9,014 bases of DNA from NCBI GenBank assembly GCA_030668905.1, contig DAOVEQ010000025.1:1-9014 (forward strand). Reading direction: 5' to 3'. Under the pieces are notes generated by a model. That model was not told the origin of the DNA, did not search any database, and saw only the letters and a program-made list of their open reading frames with translations. Of this stretch, positions 1-6,579 are shown one piece after another; positions within the stretch are counted from its first letter, which is position 1, and each line of letters begins with the position of its first letter. The position numbers and the translations under genes were made by a program. This DNA is from Thermococci archaeon. GTDB taxonomy: Archaea; Methanobacteriota_B; Thermococci; Methanofastidiosales; B48-G16.

Positions 1-1
1 T

Positions 2-268
2 ACATTAGATGAAGAATTGACATCAAAAATTAAGGAAATTGGAGGATTAATAATTACATATAAGATCAAATTTAAGAAAGATGAGTATGATCAAAATATT
101 TTTCTTGAAGCAGTTGCATATTCTGAGGCATATAAAGATTCTTTAGATTTCTTCTCTTGGGATAAAGATTTTTGTTCAAAGTCGAATAATATAATAATTG
201 CCTTAAGAAGAAATACAGATTACAAAGAGTTAGATCTGGACTTTTATTGGCTGGAAAATATAAATTAA
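2..268 (+). CDS. 3' end of a gene for a possible PIN-domain protein (5' truncated)
   Basis: The reading frame is open from the first complete codon at position 2 to a TAA at 266-268, so the real start probably lies outside the window; a TTG at 17-19 could also start it, but nothing like a ribosome binding site can be judged there. About 88 residues are visible. I do not recognise the protein with certainty. The stretch from an Asp-Gln-Asn through a helix rich in Ala, Glu and Tyr to LDFFSWDKDF resembles the C-terminal half of a PIN-type ribonuclease domain, where a conserved Asp starts a helix and a strand then leads to a T/S-x-D-x-D-F motif. That is inference from the pattern. The segment is more AT-rich than the rest (25-28% GC in two counted lines). 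It is on the same strand as the next operon but 100 bases away, so probably a separate unit. Confidence 0.55.
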   Translation, partial: TLDEELTSKIKEIGGLIITYKIKFKKDEYDQNIFLEAVAYSEAYKDSLDFFSWDKDFCSKSNNIIIALRRNTDYKELDLDFYWLENIN

Positions 269-336
269 ATGATTCATGATTTCTATTTTCTACCAAGATG
301 TGCAAAAGTTTCATCCACACCATAATTTACAAAAAC

Positions 337-346
337 ACTTAAAAAC
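337..346 (+). promoter_or_regulatory. Candidate TATA box for the seven-gene run
   Basis: The sequence ACTTAAAAAC lies 23-32 bases upstream of the ATG at 369 and resembles an archaeal TATA box with a weak purine-rich BRE ahead of it. No GGTGAT-like ribosome binding site precedes the ATG, which fits a leaderless transcript starting at or near the start codon. The rest of the 100-base gap (269-368) is A/C-rich on this strand with no other recognisable element; a T-rich stretch at 279-290 could help end transcription of the upstream gene, but this is weak. Confidence 0.35.
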
Positions 347-368
347 AACCATAACAATCCTCAATCAT

Positions 369-1697
369 ATGCTGAGTACTTTATTTTATCCAGAGAGTAT
401 AGCTGTTATAGGAGCTTCGGAGAAAGAAGGTAAAGAAGGAAATGCAGTAATGAAAAACCTTCTTACCCTGGGGTATAATGGAAAAGTTTATCCAGTAAAT
501 CCAAAGTATGAAACTGTCTACAATATCAAATGCAAAAAGATTGAAGAACTCAGTGTTGATCTTGCTGTAATTGTTACACCTCCAGAGACAGTAGTTGGGA
601 TACTCAAAAGTTTAAAAGATCATGCAGAAACTGCGATCATAATAACGGCTGGATTTTCTGAAGGAGGAGAAGATGGTAAAAAGAGAGAGAATGAGCTAAA
701 AAAAGTCATAAAAGAAACTGGAATAAGAGTTTTAGGGCCGAATACTGTCGGAGTTTTAAATACCGAAAATAATCTAGCAACTACATTCGCAGAGCTAAAA
801 GAACTAAAAAAGGGAGATATCAGTTTTATATCCCAGTCAGGTATTGTTTTAGGAGTTATTCTTTTGAGGTGCATATCCAGTAATTATGGAATCAACAAGG
901 TAGCATGTTTTGGAAATAAGATAGACATCGATGAAGTCGAGTTTTTAAAATATTTCTTTGAAGATAAAAAGACCAGGGTCATAGGGATGTATCTGGAGGG
1001 GATAAAAGGCAGAAAAATGTTCGAATTTTTAAGGAAAGAAGGATCGAAAAAGCCTGTAGTTGTTTTAAAATCCGGGATAACGGGTGCAGGGAAAAAGGCT
1101 GCAATATCTCATACTTCTTCCTTAACAGGAAACTACAGAGTATTTGAAGGATTTGCAAAACAGATGAATCTCATAAAGGTAGAAACGCTTCAGGAACTGG
1201 TAGATACTGCAAAAACTATCTCCTTTTTAGGTATTCCAGAAGGAAAAAGACTGGGAATTGTTCATTATACAGGAGCAGGGTGTGTAATAGCCTCAGATTT
1301 TGCTACTAAATATGGATTTGAGCTTCCAGAACTTTCTCAGAAAACGAAAGAAAAGATCATGGAGATAACGCCAAAATGGCACACGATAAGAAATCCAGTA
1401 GATATATGGCCAGCATTTGAAAGATATAAAGAAAAAGCTTATGAAATGGTGTATAGAGCTCTGCAGGAAGATAAAAATGTAGACAGCATAATACTTGCAT
1501 TTCCCGCAATATATGGTTTTAAAATTCCAAAATTAAATGTTAACAAACCGACATTATGCTGCATAGAAGGAAATACACATGTCAAAGAAAAGATCAGAGA
1601 GGAGCTTGAGAGTAAAAATATACCATGTTTTGTCAGCGAAAAAGAGTGCATCGAGACGTTATATAGAATCACAAGATATAAAAATAAAACGTCTTAA
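369..1697 (+). CDS. acdA: ADP-forming acyl-CoA synthetase (acetate--CoA ligase type), alpha subunit
   Basis: This 442-residue protein is the CoA-binding and phospho-transfer subunit of an NDP-forming acyl-CoA synthetase, which turns acyl-CoA, ADP and phosphate into free acid, CoA and ATP in the cytoplasm. The order of domains is clear. A Rossmann CoA-binding domain starts at ESIAVIGAS (residues 9-17), followed by YPVNPKYE, VIVTPPETV and TAGFSEGG; then comes a succinyl-CoA-ligase-like domain with GPNTVG, ISQSG and GNKIDIDE; then the phosphohistidine loop AISHTSSLTG with His248; then a last domain with NPVD. The length fits a stand-alone alpha subunit (about 460 residues); the ATP-grasp beta subunit is neither fused nor in the window. 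I chose the ATG at 369 because homology begins there; an upstream in-frame ATG at 276 would add 31 residues unlike the family. GPNTVG replaces the more usual GPNC(L/M)G. The location near iorA suggests an aryl-CoA substrate, but substrate cannot be read from sequence. Confidence 0.9.
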   Translation: MLSTLFYPESIAVIGASEKEGKEGNAVMKNLLTLGYNGKVYPVNPKYETVYNIKCKKIEELSVDLAVIVTPPETVVGILKSLKDHAETAIIITAGFSEGGEDGKKRENELKKVIKETGIRVLGPNTVGVLNTENNLATTFAELKELKKGDISFISQSGIVLGVILLRCISSNYGINKVACFGNKIDIDEVEFLKYFFEDKKTRVIGMYLEGIKGRKMFEFLRKEGSKKPVVVLKSGITGAGKKAAISHTSSLTGNYRVFEGFAKQMNLIKVETLQELVDTAKTISFLGIPEGKRLGIVHYTGAGCVIASDFATKYGFELPELSQKTKEKIMEITPKWHTIRNPVDIWPAFERYKEKAYEMVYRALQEDKNVDSIILAFPAIYGFKIPKLNVNKPTLCCIEGNTHVKEKIREELESKNIPCFVSEKECIETLYRITRYKNKTS

Positions 1698-1705
1698 GAG
1701 TATTT

Positions 1706-1711
1706 GGTGAT
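1706..1711 (+). promoter_or_regulatory. Ribosome binding site of the adenosine-specific kinase gene
   Basis: GGTGAT is a perfect match to the complement of the archaeal 16S rRNA 3' end (AUCACCUCC) and sits three bases before the ATG at 1715. It lies in the 17-base gap after the preceding stop codon and fixes the start. Confidence 0.7.
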
Positions 1712-1714
1712 TAC

Positions 1715-2191
1715 ATGGAGATAGATGTCATCGATATAGAAAAAGAAGAAGGAGTGGAATGCATTATAGGTCAGGGAAATTTCTCGATATTCACTGTAGA
1801 TGATCTATCAACAAAACTTAAAACATCTGTACCCGGAATAAAATTTGGCATGGCGATGAATGAAGCAAAACCAAAACTCACGAGATGTGAGGGCAATGAT
1901 GAAAAATTAAAAGAGATGGCTTCCAAGAACTGTTTAAAAATTGGAGCGGGTCATGTTTTTGTGATCATGATAAAAAATGCTTTTCCTATAAATGTATTAA
2001 ATACTGTAAAAGAGTATCCTGCCGTATGTTCTATTTATGGTGCTTCTGAAAATCCTTTACAGGTGTTTATCGGCAGAACTGAGCTTGGAAACTCTGTCAT
2101 TGGTGTTGTAGATGGTACGGCAGCAAGCAAGATAGAAAATGAGCAGGAGAGAAAAGAAAGAAAAGATTTACTGCATAAAATAGGATATTAG
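1715..2191 (+). CDS. Adenosine-specific kinase family protein (DUF355, Adenosine_kin)
   Basis: This 158-residue protein is a full-length member of the small archaeal and bacterial family whose Pyrobaculum aerophilum structure (PAE2307) was described as an adenosine-specific kinase. Family landmarks run along the whole chain: GQGNFSIFTVDDL (residues 19-31), SVPGIKFGMAMNEA (38-51), TRCEGND (56-62), IGAGHVFVI (76-84), AFPINVLN (89-96), the EN-P segment near 112-114, GVVDGTA (130-136) and a C-terminal RKDLLHKIGY. It has no Walker motif and is unrelated to PfkB-type adenosine kinases. The start is set by a GGTGAT site three bases upstream. Compared with my memory of the family, FCEAS is here MNEAK and ATANP is GASENP, so substrate may differ. 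It sits 17 bases after the acyl-CoA synthetase subunit and 8 bases before iorA, so it is almost certainly co-transcribed with both. Its cellular role is not firmly established. Confidence 0.9.
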   Translation: MEIDVIDIEKEEGVECIIGQGNFSIFTVDDLSTKLKTSVPGIKFGMAMNEAKPKLTRCEGNDEKLKEMASKNCLKIGAGHVFVIMIKNAFPINVLNTVKEYPAVCSIYGASENPLQVFIGRTELGNSVIGVVDGTAASKIENEQERKERKDLLHKIGY

Positions 2192-2196
2192 GGGAT
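2190..2196 (+). promoter_or_regulatory. Probable ribosome binding site of iorA
   Basis: AGGGGAT overlaps the TAG stop of the preceding gene (2189-2191) and ends three bases before the ATG at 2200. It matches the canonical AGGTGAT except for one base and keeps the same spacing as the other sites in this operon. Confidence 0.5.
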
Positions 2197-2199
2197 ATT

Positions 2200-3966
2200 A
2201 TGAAAAAGGAATTGTTAATGGGTAATGAAGCCATAGCATGGGGAGCTGTTGAAGCAGGAGTTTCTTCTGTCAGTGCGTATCCAGGAACTCCCTCCTCCGA
2301 AATTCCAGCAACGATTGCAAAAATCGCAGATAAATACGGGATTTATATGGAGTATTCGACAAACGAAAAGGTGGCGTTTGAAGTGGCTATAGGTGCATCG
2401 TGGTCCAATCTCAGAACTATGGTAACTATGAAACATGTTGGTGTAAATGTAGCTGCAGATCCGTTAATGACGTTGGCATATGCAGGAACAGAAGGAGGCT
2501 TTGTTCTTATCTCTGCAGATGATCCTTCAATGCATTCTTCACAGAACGAGCAGGATAATCGTTATTATGCGAAATTAGCAAACATACCATGTTTGGAGCC
2601 TGCTTCTCCACAGGAAGCCAAGGATATGACTATAAAAGCCTTTGAAATATCGGAAAAGTTTAAACTGCCTGTCATTTTAAGACCTACTACAAGGGTCTCT
2701 CATTCGCGGGGAGACGTTGTTTTAAAAGATATAAAGGAAAAGAATAAACCTAAATGGGAAAGAAATCCTAAAAGAAAGGTAACTCTTCCGGCAAATGCGA
2801 GGATACTGCACGTAGAGCTTCTGGAAAAGATAAAAGAAATTGAGAAGTATTTTGAGGATTCAGAGTTCAACTGGATAGAAGGCAGCGGAGAACTTGGCAT
2901 AATAGCTTCGGGTGTGTCATATAACTATGTAAAAGAAGCTTTAAATTATTTAGATATGAAGGCCGAGGTATTGAAACTGGGAACAATGCATCCGATTCCG
3001 CGGAAAACAGTTCTCGATTTCATGAAAAAACATAAAGAAGTCATTGTCGTTGAAGAGATGGAACCCATTGTAGAGACAGAAGCAAAAAGGATTGCTCAGG
3101 AAGAAAAATTGGGTATAAAAATCCATGGCAAAGATATTCTCCCTCTATATTACGAGTATTCGACTATGAAAGTTGCGAAGGCGATAGGAAAAGACGTAGA
3201 GATAAATGATGTAGACGTAAGTAGTTATATGGTGCCTAGACCGCCTGTATTATGTCCCGGATGTCCTCATAGAGCATCTTACTACGCATTGAAAAAAGCT
3301 GTACCTGATGGCATATATCCCGGTGACATAGGATGTTATACTCTTGCTGCATTACCGCCTTTATCGGCAGTGGATACGTGTGTCTGCATGGGAGGAAGTA
3401 TAGGTGTCTCATGTGGGCTTTCCAAAGCTTTGAAAGATAAAAAGATAATAGCAACTATAGGAGATTCAACATTTTTCCATACCGGAATACCGGGCATGGT
3501 AAACGCTGTCTACAACAAAGATGATTTCACCATATTCTTGCTTGATAATAGAACTACGGCAATGACAGGACACCAACCCCATCCGGGCACAGGAAAAACT
3601 GCCACAGGTAAAGATACTGTAATGTTATATCCCGAAAAAATAGCTGAGAGTATGGGCGTATTTACTAAAGTAGTCGATCCATATAACTTGGATGAGACAA
3701 TAAAAGCATTAAAAGAGGCGGTAGATCATAGAGGCGTATCCATGGTTGTGGCGAGAAGAGAGTGTGTTCTTTTAAAGAAGACCAAAGCAAAACCTTATTA
3801 TATAGATGAAGAGAAATGTATAAAATGCTTCACGTGTGTGAACAAGTTAGGATGCCCCGCTATTGTTAAAGATGGCGATAGAGTATATATTGATGAAAAA
3901 TTCTGCACGGGATGCGGGGTATGTGCTCAGGTATGCCCGGTGCAGGCGATCAAGGTGATAAAATGA
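2200..3966 (+). CDS. iorA: Indolepyruvate:ferredoxin oxidoreductase, alpha subunit
   Basis: IorA is the large thiamine-diphosphate and iron-sulphur subunit of the enzyme that oxidatively decarboxylates aryl pyruvates (from Trp, Phe, Tyr) to aryl-acetyl-CoA and reduces ferredoxin. The 588-residue chain shows the full plan. The N-terminal pyrimidine-binding domain has YPGTPSSEI (27-35) and the EYSTNEKVAFEVA stretch, which holds the expected cofactor-activating Glu. A transketolase-C-like middle domain follows. Next come CPGCPHR (352-358) and the thiamine-diphosphate motif from Gly421-Asp422-Ser423 (GDSTFFHTG) to LLDN. The C-terminal ferredoxin domain has cysteines 540, 543, 546, 552 (the longer CX2CX2CX5C spacing typical of IorA) and 569, 572, 575, 579. 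All catalytic and cluster residues are present, so it should be functional. Length is within the family range (about 590-650). The partner iorB, usually adjacent, is missing here. It overlaps the prefoldin gene by four bases (ATGA). Confidence 0.95.
   Translation: MKKELLMGNEAIAWGAVEAGVSSVSAYPGTPSSEIPATIAKIADKYGIYMEYSTNEKVAFEVAIGASWSNLRTMVTMKHVGVNVAADPLMTLAYAGTEGGFVLISADDPSMHSSQNEQDNRYYAKLANIPCLEPASPQEAKDMTIKAFEISEKFKLPVILRPTTRVSHSRGDVVLKDIKEKNKPKWERNPKRKVTLPANARILHVELLEKIKEIEKYFEDSEFNWIEGSGELGIIASGVSYNYVKEALNYLDMKAEVLKLGTMHPIPRKTVLDFMKKHKEVIVVEEMEPIVETEAKRIAQEEKLGIKIHGKDILPLYYEYSTMKVAKAIGKDVEINDVDVSSYMVPRPPVLCPGCPHRASYYALKKAVPDGIYPGDIGCYTLAALPPLSAVDTCVCMGGSIGVSCGLSKALKDKKIIATIGDSTFFHTGIPGMVNAVYNKDDFTIFLLDNRTTAMTGHQPHPGTGKTATGKDTVMLYPEKIAESMGVFTKVVDPYNLDETIKALKEAVDHRGVSMVVARRECVLLKKTKAKPYYIDEEKCIKCFTCVNKLGCPAIVKDGDRVYIDEKFCTGCGVCAQVCPVQAIKVIK
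3952..3959 (+). promoter_or_regulatory. Ribosome binding site of prefoldin beta, inside the end of iorA
   Basis: AAGGTGAT is a near-perfect ribosome binding site three bases before the ATG at 3963. It lies inside the last codons of iorA and decides the start over the in-frame ATG at 3912. Confidence 0.75.
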
Positions 3967-4310
3967 GTAAAGAAATACCTCCAAATGTGCAACACCAGAT
4001 TCAGCAGTTCCAGCAGTTGCAGCAACAATACGAGATGATTGTTTCTCAAACCCAGAGGATATCTTTGGAAGAAAGAGAGATAGATCTTGCGTTAGCAGAG
4101 TTAGAGAAAAGCGACGAAGAAAAAGTTTACAAGAATGTAGGAAGTCTAATGATAAAAGCAGGTAGAGTGAAGGTTATAGAAGAACTGAAGTCAAGAAAAG
4201 AAGAGATAGGCGTAAGAAAACAGTCTCTTGAGAGACAGGAAAAGAGAACAGGCGAAAAACTAAAAGATCTGCAGAGTAAACTCCAGAGTCTTTTGGCAGG
4301 AAAAACCTGA
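3963..4310 (+). CDS. pfdB: Prefoldin beta subunit
   Basis: Prefoldin is a hexameric cytoplasmic chaperone (two alpha, four beta subunits) that captures unfolded chains with coiled-coil tentacles and passes them to the thermosome. The 115-residue protein has the beta-subunit plan: an N-terminal helix starting PPNVQHQIQQFQQLQQQY (6-23) that continues to about residue 50, a beta-hairpin around VYKNVGSLMIKAG (55-67), and a second long helix from about 70 to 111. Length matches archaeal beta subunits (about 115-120). The start at 3963 is fixed by an AAGGTGAT site and by the absence of homology in the 17 codons before it. The ATGA overlap with iorA implies translational coupling. The alpha subunit is not in the window. 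Confidence 0.93.
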   Translation: MSKEIPPNVQHQIQQFQQLQQQYEMIVSQTQRISLEEREIDLALAELEKSDEEKVYKNVGSLMIKAGRVKVIEELKSRKEEIGVRKQSLERQEKRTGEKLKDLQSKLQSLLAGKT

Positions 4311-4317
4311 TTTTTGA

Positions 4318-5292
4318 GTGAGCAGAGTGAATTTTAAATTTTTTAGAAAAAAAAGTGTAATAGATAAAATAAAGTCTGTTTTTGATAAAGAGGATAATTT
4401 TCTTATATTGACGCATAAAAATGCGGACGTAGATGCAGTGGGAAGTGCGTTGGCGTTGAAATATTATCTCGAGGAAAAAAATAAGAAGGTCAGGATAGGG
4501 TGCGAATCTTTAAACAAACAGGCAAAAATAATTCTGGATAACCTAAAAGAAGAGATAGATTATTACCACTATACCGAGGAATTCAAAAATATAGTTGTTC
4601 TGGATACCTCTTCAATAAAAAAACTTGGTATTTTTGAAGAAGCTGCAAAAAAAGCTGAAAATGTTGTAGTTATTGATCATCATGAGAAAAATGTGCACAT
4701 GGAAAAATATTTGTATTACTATGAAAACTTGTCATCCAACTCTGAAATAATCTATAAATTCTTCCCTTCAAATAATAGAATCTATCTTAAAGCCATATTG
4801 GCAGGTATAATTGCAGACACGGGTCATTTTAAGTATGCCAATGTGCATACGTTTGAGACAGTTCTCGATATCTTAAAAAAGGAAATAGATTTTCAGGGAG
4901 TTCTTTCCATACTGAAAGAAGATGTGAACAGATCAAAAAAGATCGCTGTTTTAAAAGCTTTTAAAAGAATGAAAATATACCCTATAAATAACTTGATAAT
5001 AGCAACTACGAGGATAGGGGCATACGAAGCTATAGTTGCCAAATCGCTTCTCGACATAGGAGTAGATATAGCATTTGTGGCAAGTAAAGACAGAATAAGC
5101 TCAAGAGCAAAAAATGCTGTCATAGAAAAGGGGATAAATCTGGCAGAGATCATGCAGAAATTAGAAAATGGAGACGGTGGAGGTCATAAAGCTGCGGCAG
5201 GTGCCGAGCATCTCGAGGATATCGAAAAAGCTTTGAAGACCTGTGTGTTACTGGTGAGGAAAAGGCTTGATAAAAATGGATCAGGAGATTAG
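4318..5292 (+). CDS. DHH/DHHA1-domain phosphoesterase (NrnA/RecJ-like)
   Basis: A 324-residue cytoplasmic metal-dependent phosphoesterase of the DHH superfamily, DHHA1 type; members degrade short oligoribonucleotides (nanoRNase), dephosphorylate pAp or hydrolyse cyclic dinucleotides. All metal-binding motifs are visible: THKNADVDAVGS (32-43, with His33, Asp37, Asp39), LDTSS (Asp96), the name-giving Asp120-His121-His122, and IADTGHF (Asp167). The C-terminal DHHA1 domain ends in GDGGGHKAAAGA (285-296), the substrate-binding GGGH loop. The size and the lack of other domains fit NrnA-like proteins better than full RecJ, so a role in nanoRNA or nucleotide turnover is more likely than DNA end resection, though this is inference. 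The start is uncertain: GTG at 4318 has no clear ribosome binding site, while GTG at 4327 has GAGTGA five bases upstream; the first three residues are the only difference. It follows pfdB by seven bases. Confidence 0.88.
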   Translation: MSRVNFKFFRKKSVIDKIKSVFDKEDNFLILTHKNADVDAVGSALALKYYLEEKNKKVRIGCESLNKQAKIILDNLKEEIDYYHYTEEFKNIVVLDTSSIKKLGIFEEAAKKAENVVVIDHHEKNVHMEKYLYYYENLSSNSEIIYKFFPSNNRIYLKAILAGIIADTGHFKYANVHTFETVLDILKKEIDFQGVLSILKEDVNRSKKIAVLKAFKRMKIYPINNLIIATTRIGAYEAIVAKSLLDIGVDIAFVASKDRISSRAKNAVIEKGINLAEIMQKLENGDGGGHKAAAGAEHLEDIEKALKTCVLLVRKRLDKNGSGD

Positions 5293-6181
5293 AAACTTAT
5301 TGAGAAAACAGAGATATAAAATAGTAGGAGAACACTCTGCGGTAAAATTATGCCACTGGCTGAAAAAAAGCCTGATGGAAAATAGAGTTTGTTATAAACA
5401 GAAATTTTATGGGATTAAGAGTCACAGATGCCTCCAGATGACTCCTTCTGTAATAAGCTGCACTCATAAATGTTTATTCTGCTGGAGACCCACGCAATAT
5501 ACTTTTTCCATGATAGAAAATCCAGATCCTCCGGAGTTTATAGTCGAAAAAAGTATAGAAGCCCAGAAGGAGCTTTTGTCGGGATACTGGGGAGTTCTTG
5601 ACAGGGTAGATAAAGAAAAGCTCAAAGAAGCTACGGTACCCAACAATGTCGCCATATCGCTGGCGGGAGAGCCGACAATGTATCCATTGTTAAGCGATCT
5701 GATCGACGAATATAAAAAAAGGAACTTTACAACGTTCCTCGTTACGAACGGTACGAATCCGAAAGTTCTCGAGAACATGAGTTTGCCGTGGAATCTCTAT
5801 GTTACAATTCCCGCCCCGAATAAGAAAGTTTATAAAAAATTGTGCATCCCGCAGATACCTGATGGCTGGGAAAGGATCATGAAAACGCTTGAGCTCTTTC
5901 CCTCCCTGGATACTAGAAAGGTAACGAGGCTTACTCTGGTAAAAGATTACAATCTTAAAAATCCTGAAGAATATGCAAAATTAATAGAAAAAGCGTTACC
6001 AGACTACATAGAAGCCAAGGCTTACATGTTTGTAGGATTTTCAAGATTAAGACTTAATATAGAAAACATGCCATCTTTTTCAGAGATCATGCGTTTCGCG
6101 CAGCAATTAGAGAAAATGACAAACTATAAAATAGAAGACTCCTCTGAAGCTAGTAGAGTAGTTTTACTGGTGAAGAAATGA
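5276..6181 (+). CDS. taw1: Taw1, 4-demethylwyosine synthase (archaeal TYW1)
   Basis: Taw1 is a radical-SAM enzyme that joins pyruvate carbons to N1-methylguanosine-37 of tRNA-Phe, forming the tricyclic base 4-demethylwyosine. Six cysteines define two [4Fe-4S] clusters: Cys26, Cys39 and Cys52 for the extra cluster, and Cys62, Cys66, Cys69 in SCTHKCLFCW for the radical-SAM cluster (CX3CX2C). From the ATG at 5276 these numbers equal those I recall for the Pyrococcus horikoshii enzyme, which is why I prefer that start; a TTG at 5267 with GAGGA seven bases upstream would add three residues. LAGEPT (129-134) and LVTNGTNP (155-162) are further radical-SAM core motifs. The protein has 301 residues and no flavodoxin domain, as in archaea. 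It overlaps the DHH gene by 17 bases and the next gene by four. The preceding N1-methylation gene (trm5) is not in the window. Confidence 0.95.
   Translation: MDQEIRNLLRKQRYKIVGEHSAVKLCHWLKKSLMENRVCYKQKFYGIKSHRCLQMTPSVISCTHKCLFCWRPTQYTFSMIENPDPPEFIVEKSIEAQKELLSGYWGVLDRVDKEKLKEATVPNNVAISLAGEPTMYPLLSDLIDEYKKRNFTTFLVTNGTNPKVLENMSLPWNLYVTIPAPNKKVYKKLCIPQIPDGWERIMKTLELFPSLDTRKVTRLTLVKDYNLKNPEEYAKLIEKALPDYIEAKAYMFVGFSRLRLNIENMPSFSEIMRFAQQLEKMTNYKIEDSSEASRVVLLVKK
6169..6173 (+). promoter_or_regulatory. Ribosome binding site of the 133-residue unknown gene
   Basis: GGTGA lies four bases before the ATG at 6178, inside the last codons of taw1, in the same arrangement as the pfdB site. It supports ATG 6178 as a real start and the gene as truly translated. 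Confidence 0.65.
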
Positions 6182-6579
6182 TAAAGAACTTTGATATAAA
6201 AAGTGTAGAAGCAAGAAAATTTGTTAATGAGTATTCTTTACCGAACATGAGGATATCCAATAAGAGTATGATAACAAATATAACTAAATCCGGTAAGGAT
6301 ATAAAGGTAGATTTTATTTTCATTGTGGAATACAATCCAAATCTGGCAAATATAAAAATAGAAGGGAGCTTAGTATACTCAGGAGAGGATTCTGATATTA
6401 TTTTAAACTCATGGAAGGAAAAGAAGAATGAGAAAAGAATGCAGAAAATTCAGATGCCAATTGTACAAAAATGTTTGATAGAAAGCGTAATTCTGGCAAA
6501 AGAGATCAACATTGTCCCCCCGATACCGTTACCTACCATGCAAGAAAAGAAGAAAGATTATGGAGCCATGTTTGGATAA
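6178..6579 (+). CDS. Conserved-looking protein of unknown function, possibly SecB-like fold
   Basis: A 133-residue soluble protein that I cannot assign to a named family. It has no signal peptide, membrane segment or cysteine cluster. The middle (about residues 37-67) reads as alternating beta-strands, ending in VEYNPNLANIKIEGSLVYSG; it is followed by a charged lysine/glutamate helix around the WKEKK segment, then a helix (VQKCLIESVILAKEI) and a proline-rich turn PPIPLP. This strand-helix-PPPIPLP order resembles small archaeal proteins I have seen annotated as hypothetical, and recalls the SecB fold, but both are impressions, not evidence of function. The gene shares an ATGA overlap with taw1 and has a good GGTGA site, so it is the last member of the operon and translationally coupled to taw1. 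Its TAA abuts the stop codon of the opposite-strand nuclease gene. Confidence 0.8.
   Translation: MIKNFDIKSVEARKFVNEYSLPNMRISNKSMITNITKSGKDIKVDFIFIVEYNPNLANIKIEGSLVYSGEDSDIILNSWKEKKNEKRMQKIQMPIVQKCLIESVILAKEINIVPPIPLPTMQEKKKDYGAMFG

Noticed and set aside
276..368. A 31-codon N-terminal extension of the acyl-CoA synthetase subunit from the ATG at 276
   Set aside because: These residues do not resemble the family, whose homology starts right after the ATG at 369, and a TATA-like box lies inside the extension.
1715..2191. The gene before iorA taken as iorB, since the two are usually neighbours
   Set aside because: The translation has the complete set of Adenosine_kin motifs (VPGIKFG, GAGHVF, FPINVLN, GVVDG) and none of the POR-gamma type features of IorB.
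3912..3962. A 17-codon extension of prefoldin beta from the ATG at 3912
   Set aside because: It overlaps the iorA ferredoxin cysteines in another frame, and a perfect AAGGTGAT site points to ATG 3963.
3998..4029. CAG-rich near-repeat at the start of prefoldin beta
   Set aside because: It encodes the glutamine-rich first helix normal for prefoldin beta subunits and is not a separate repeat element.
4310..4315. Run of T residues after the prefoldin beta stop as a terminator
   Set aside because: It is only five T residues long, sits in a seven-base gap inside the operon, and has no further T-rich support downstream.
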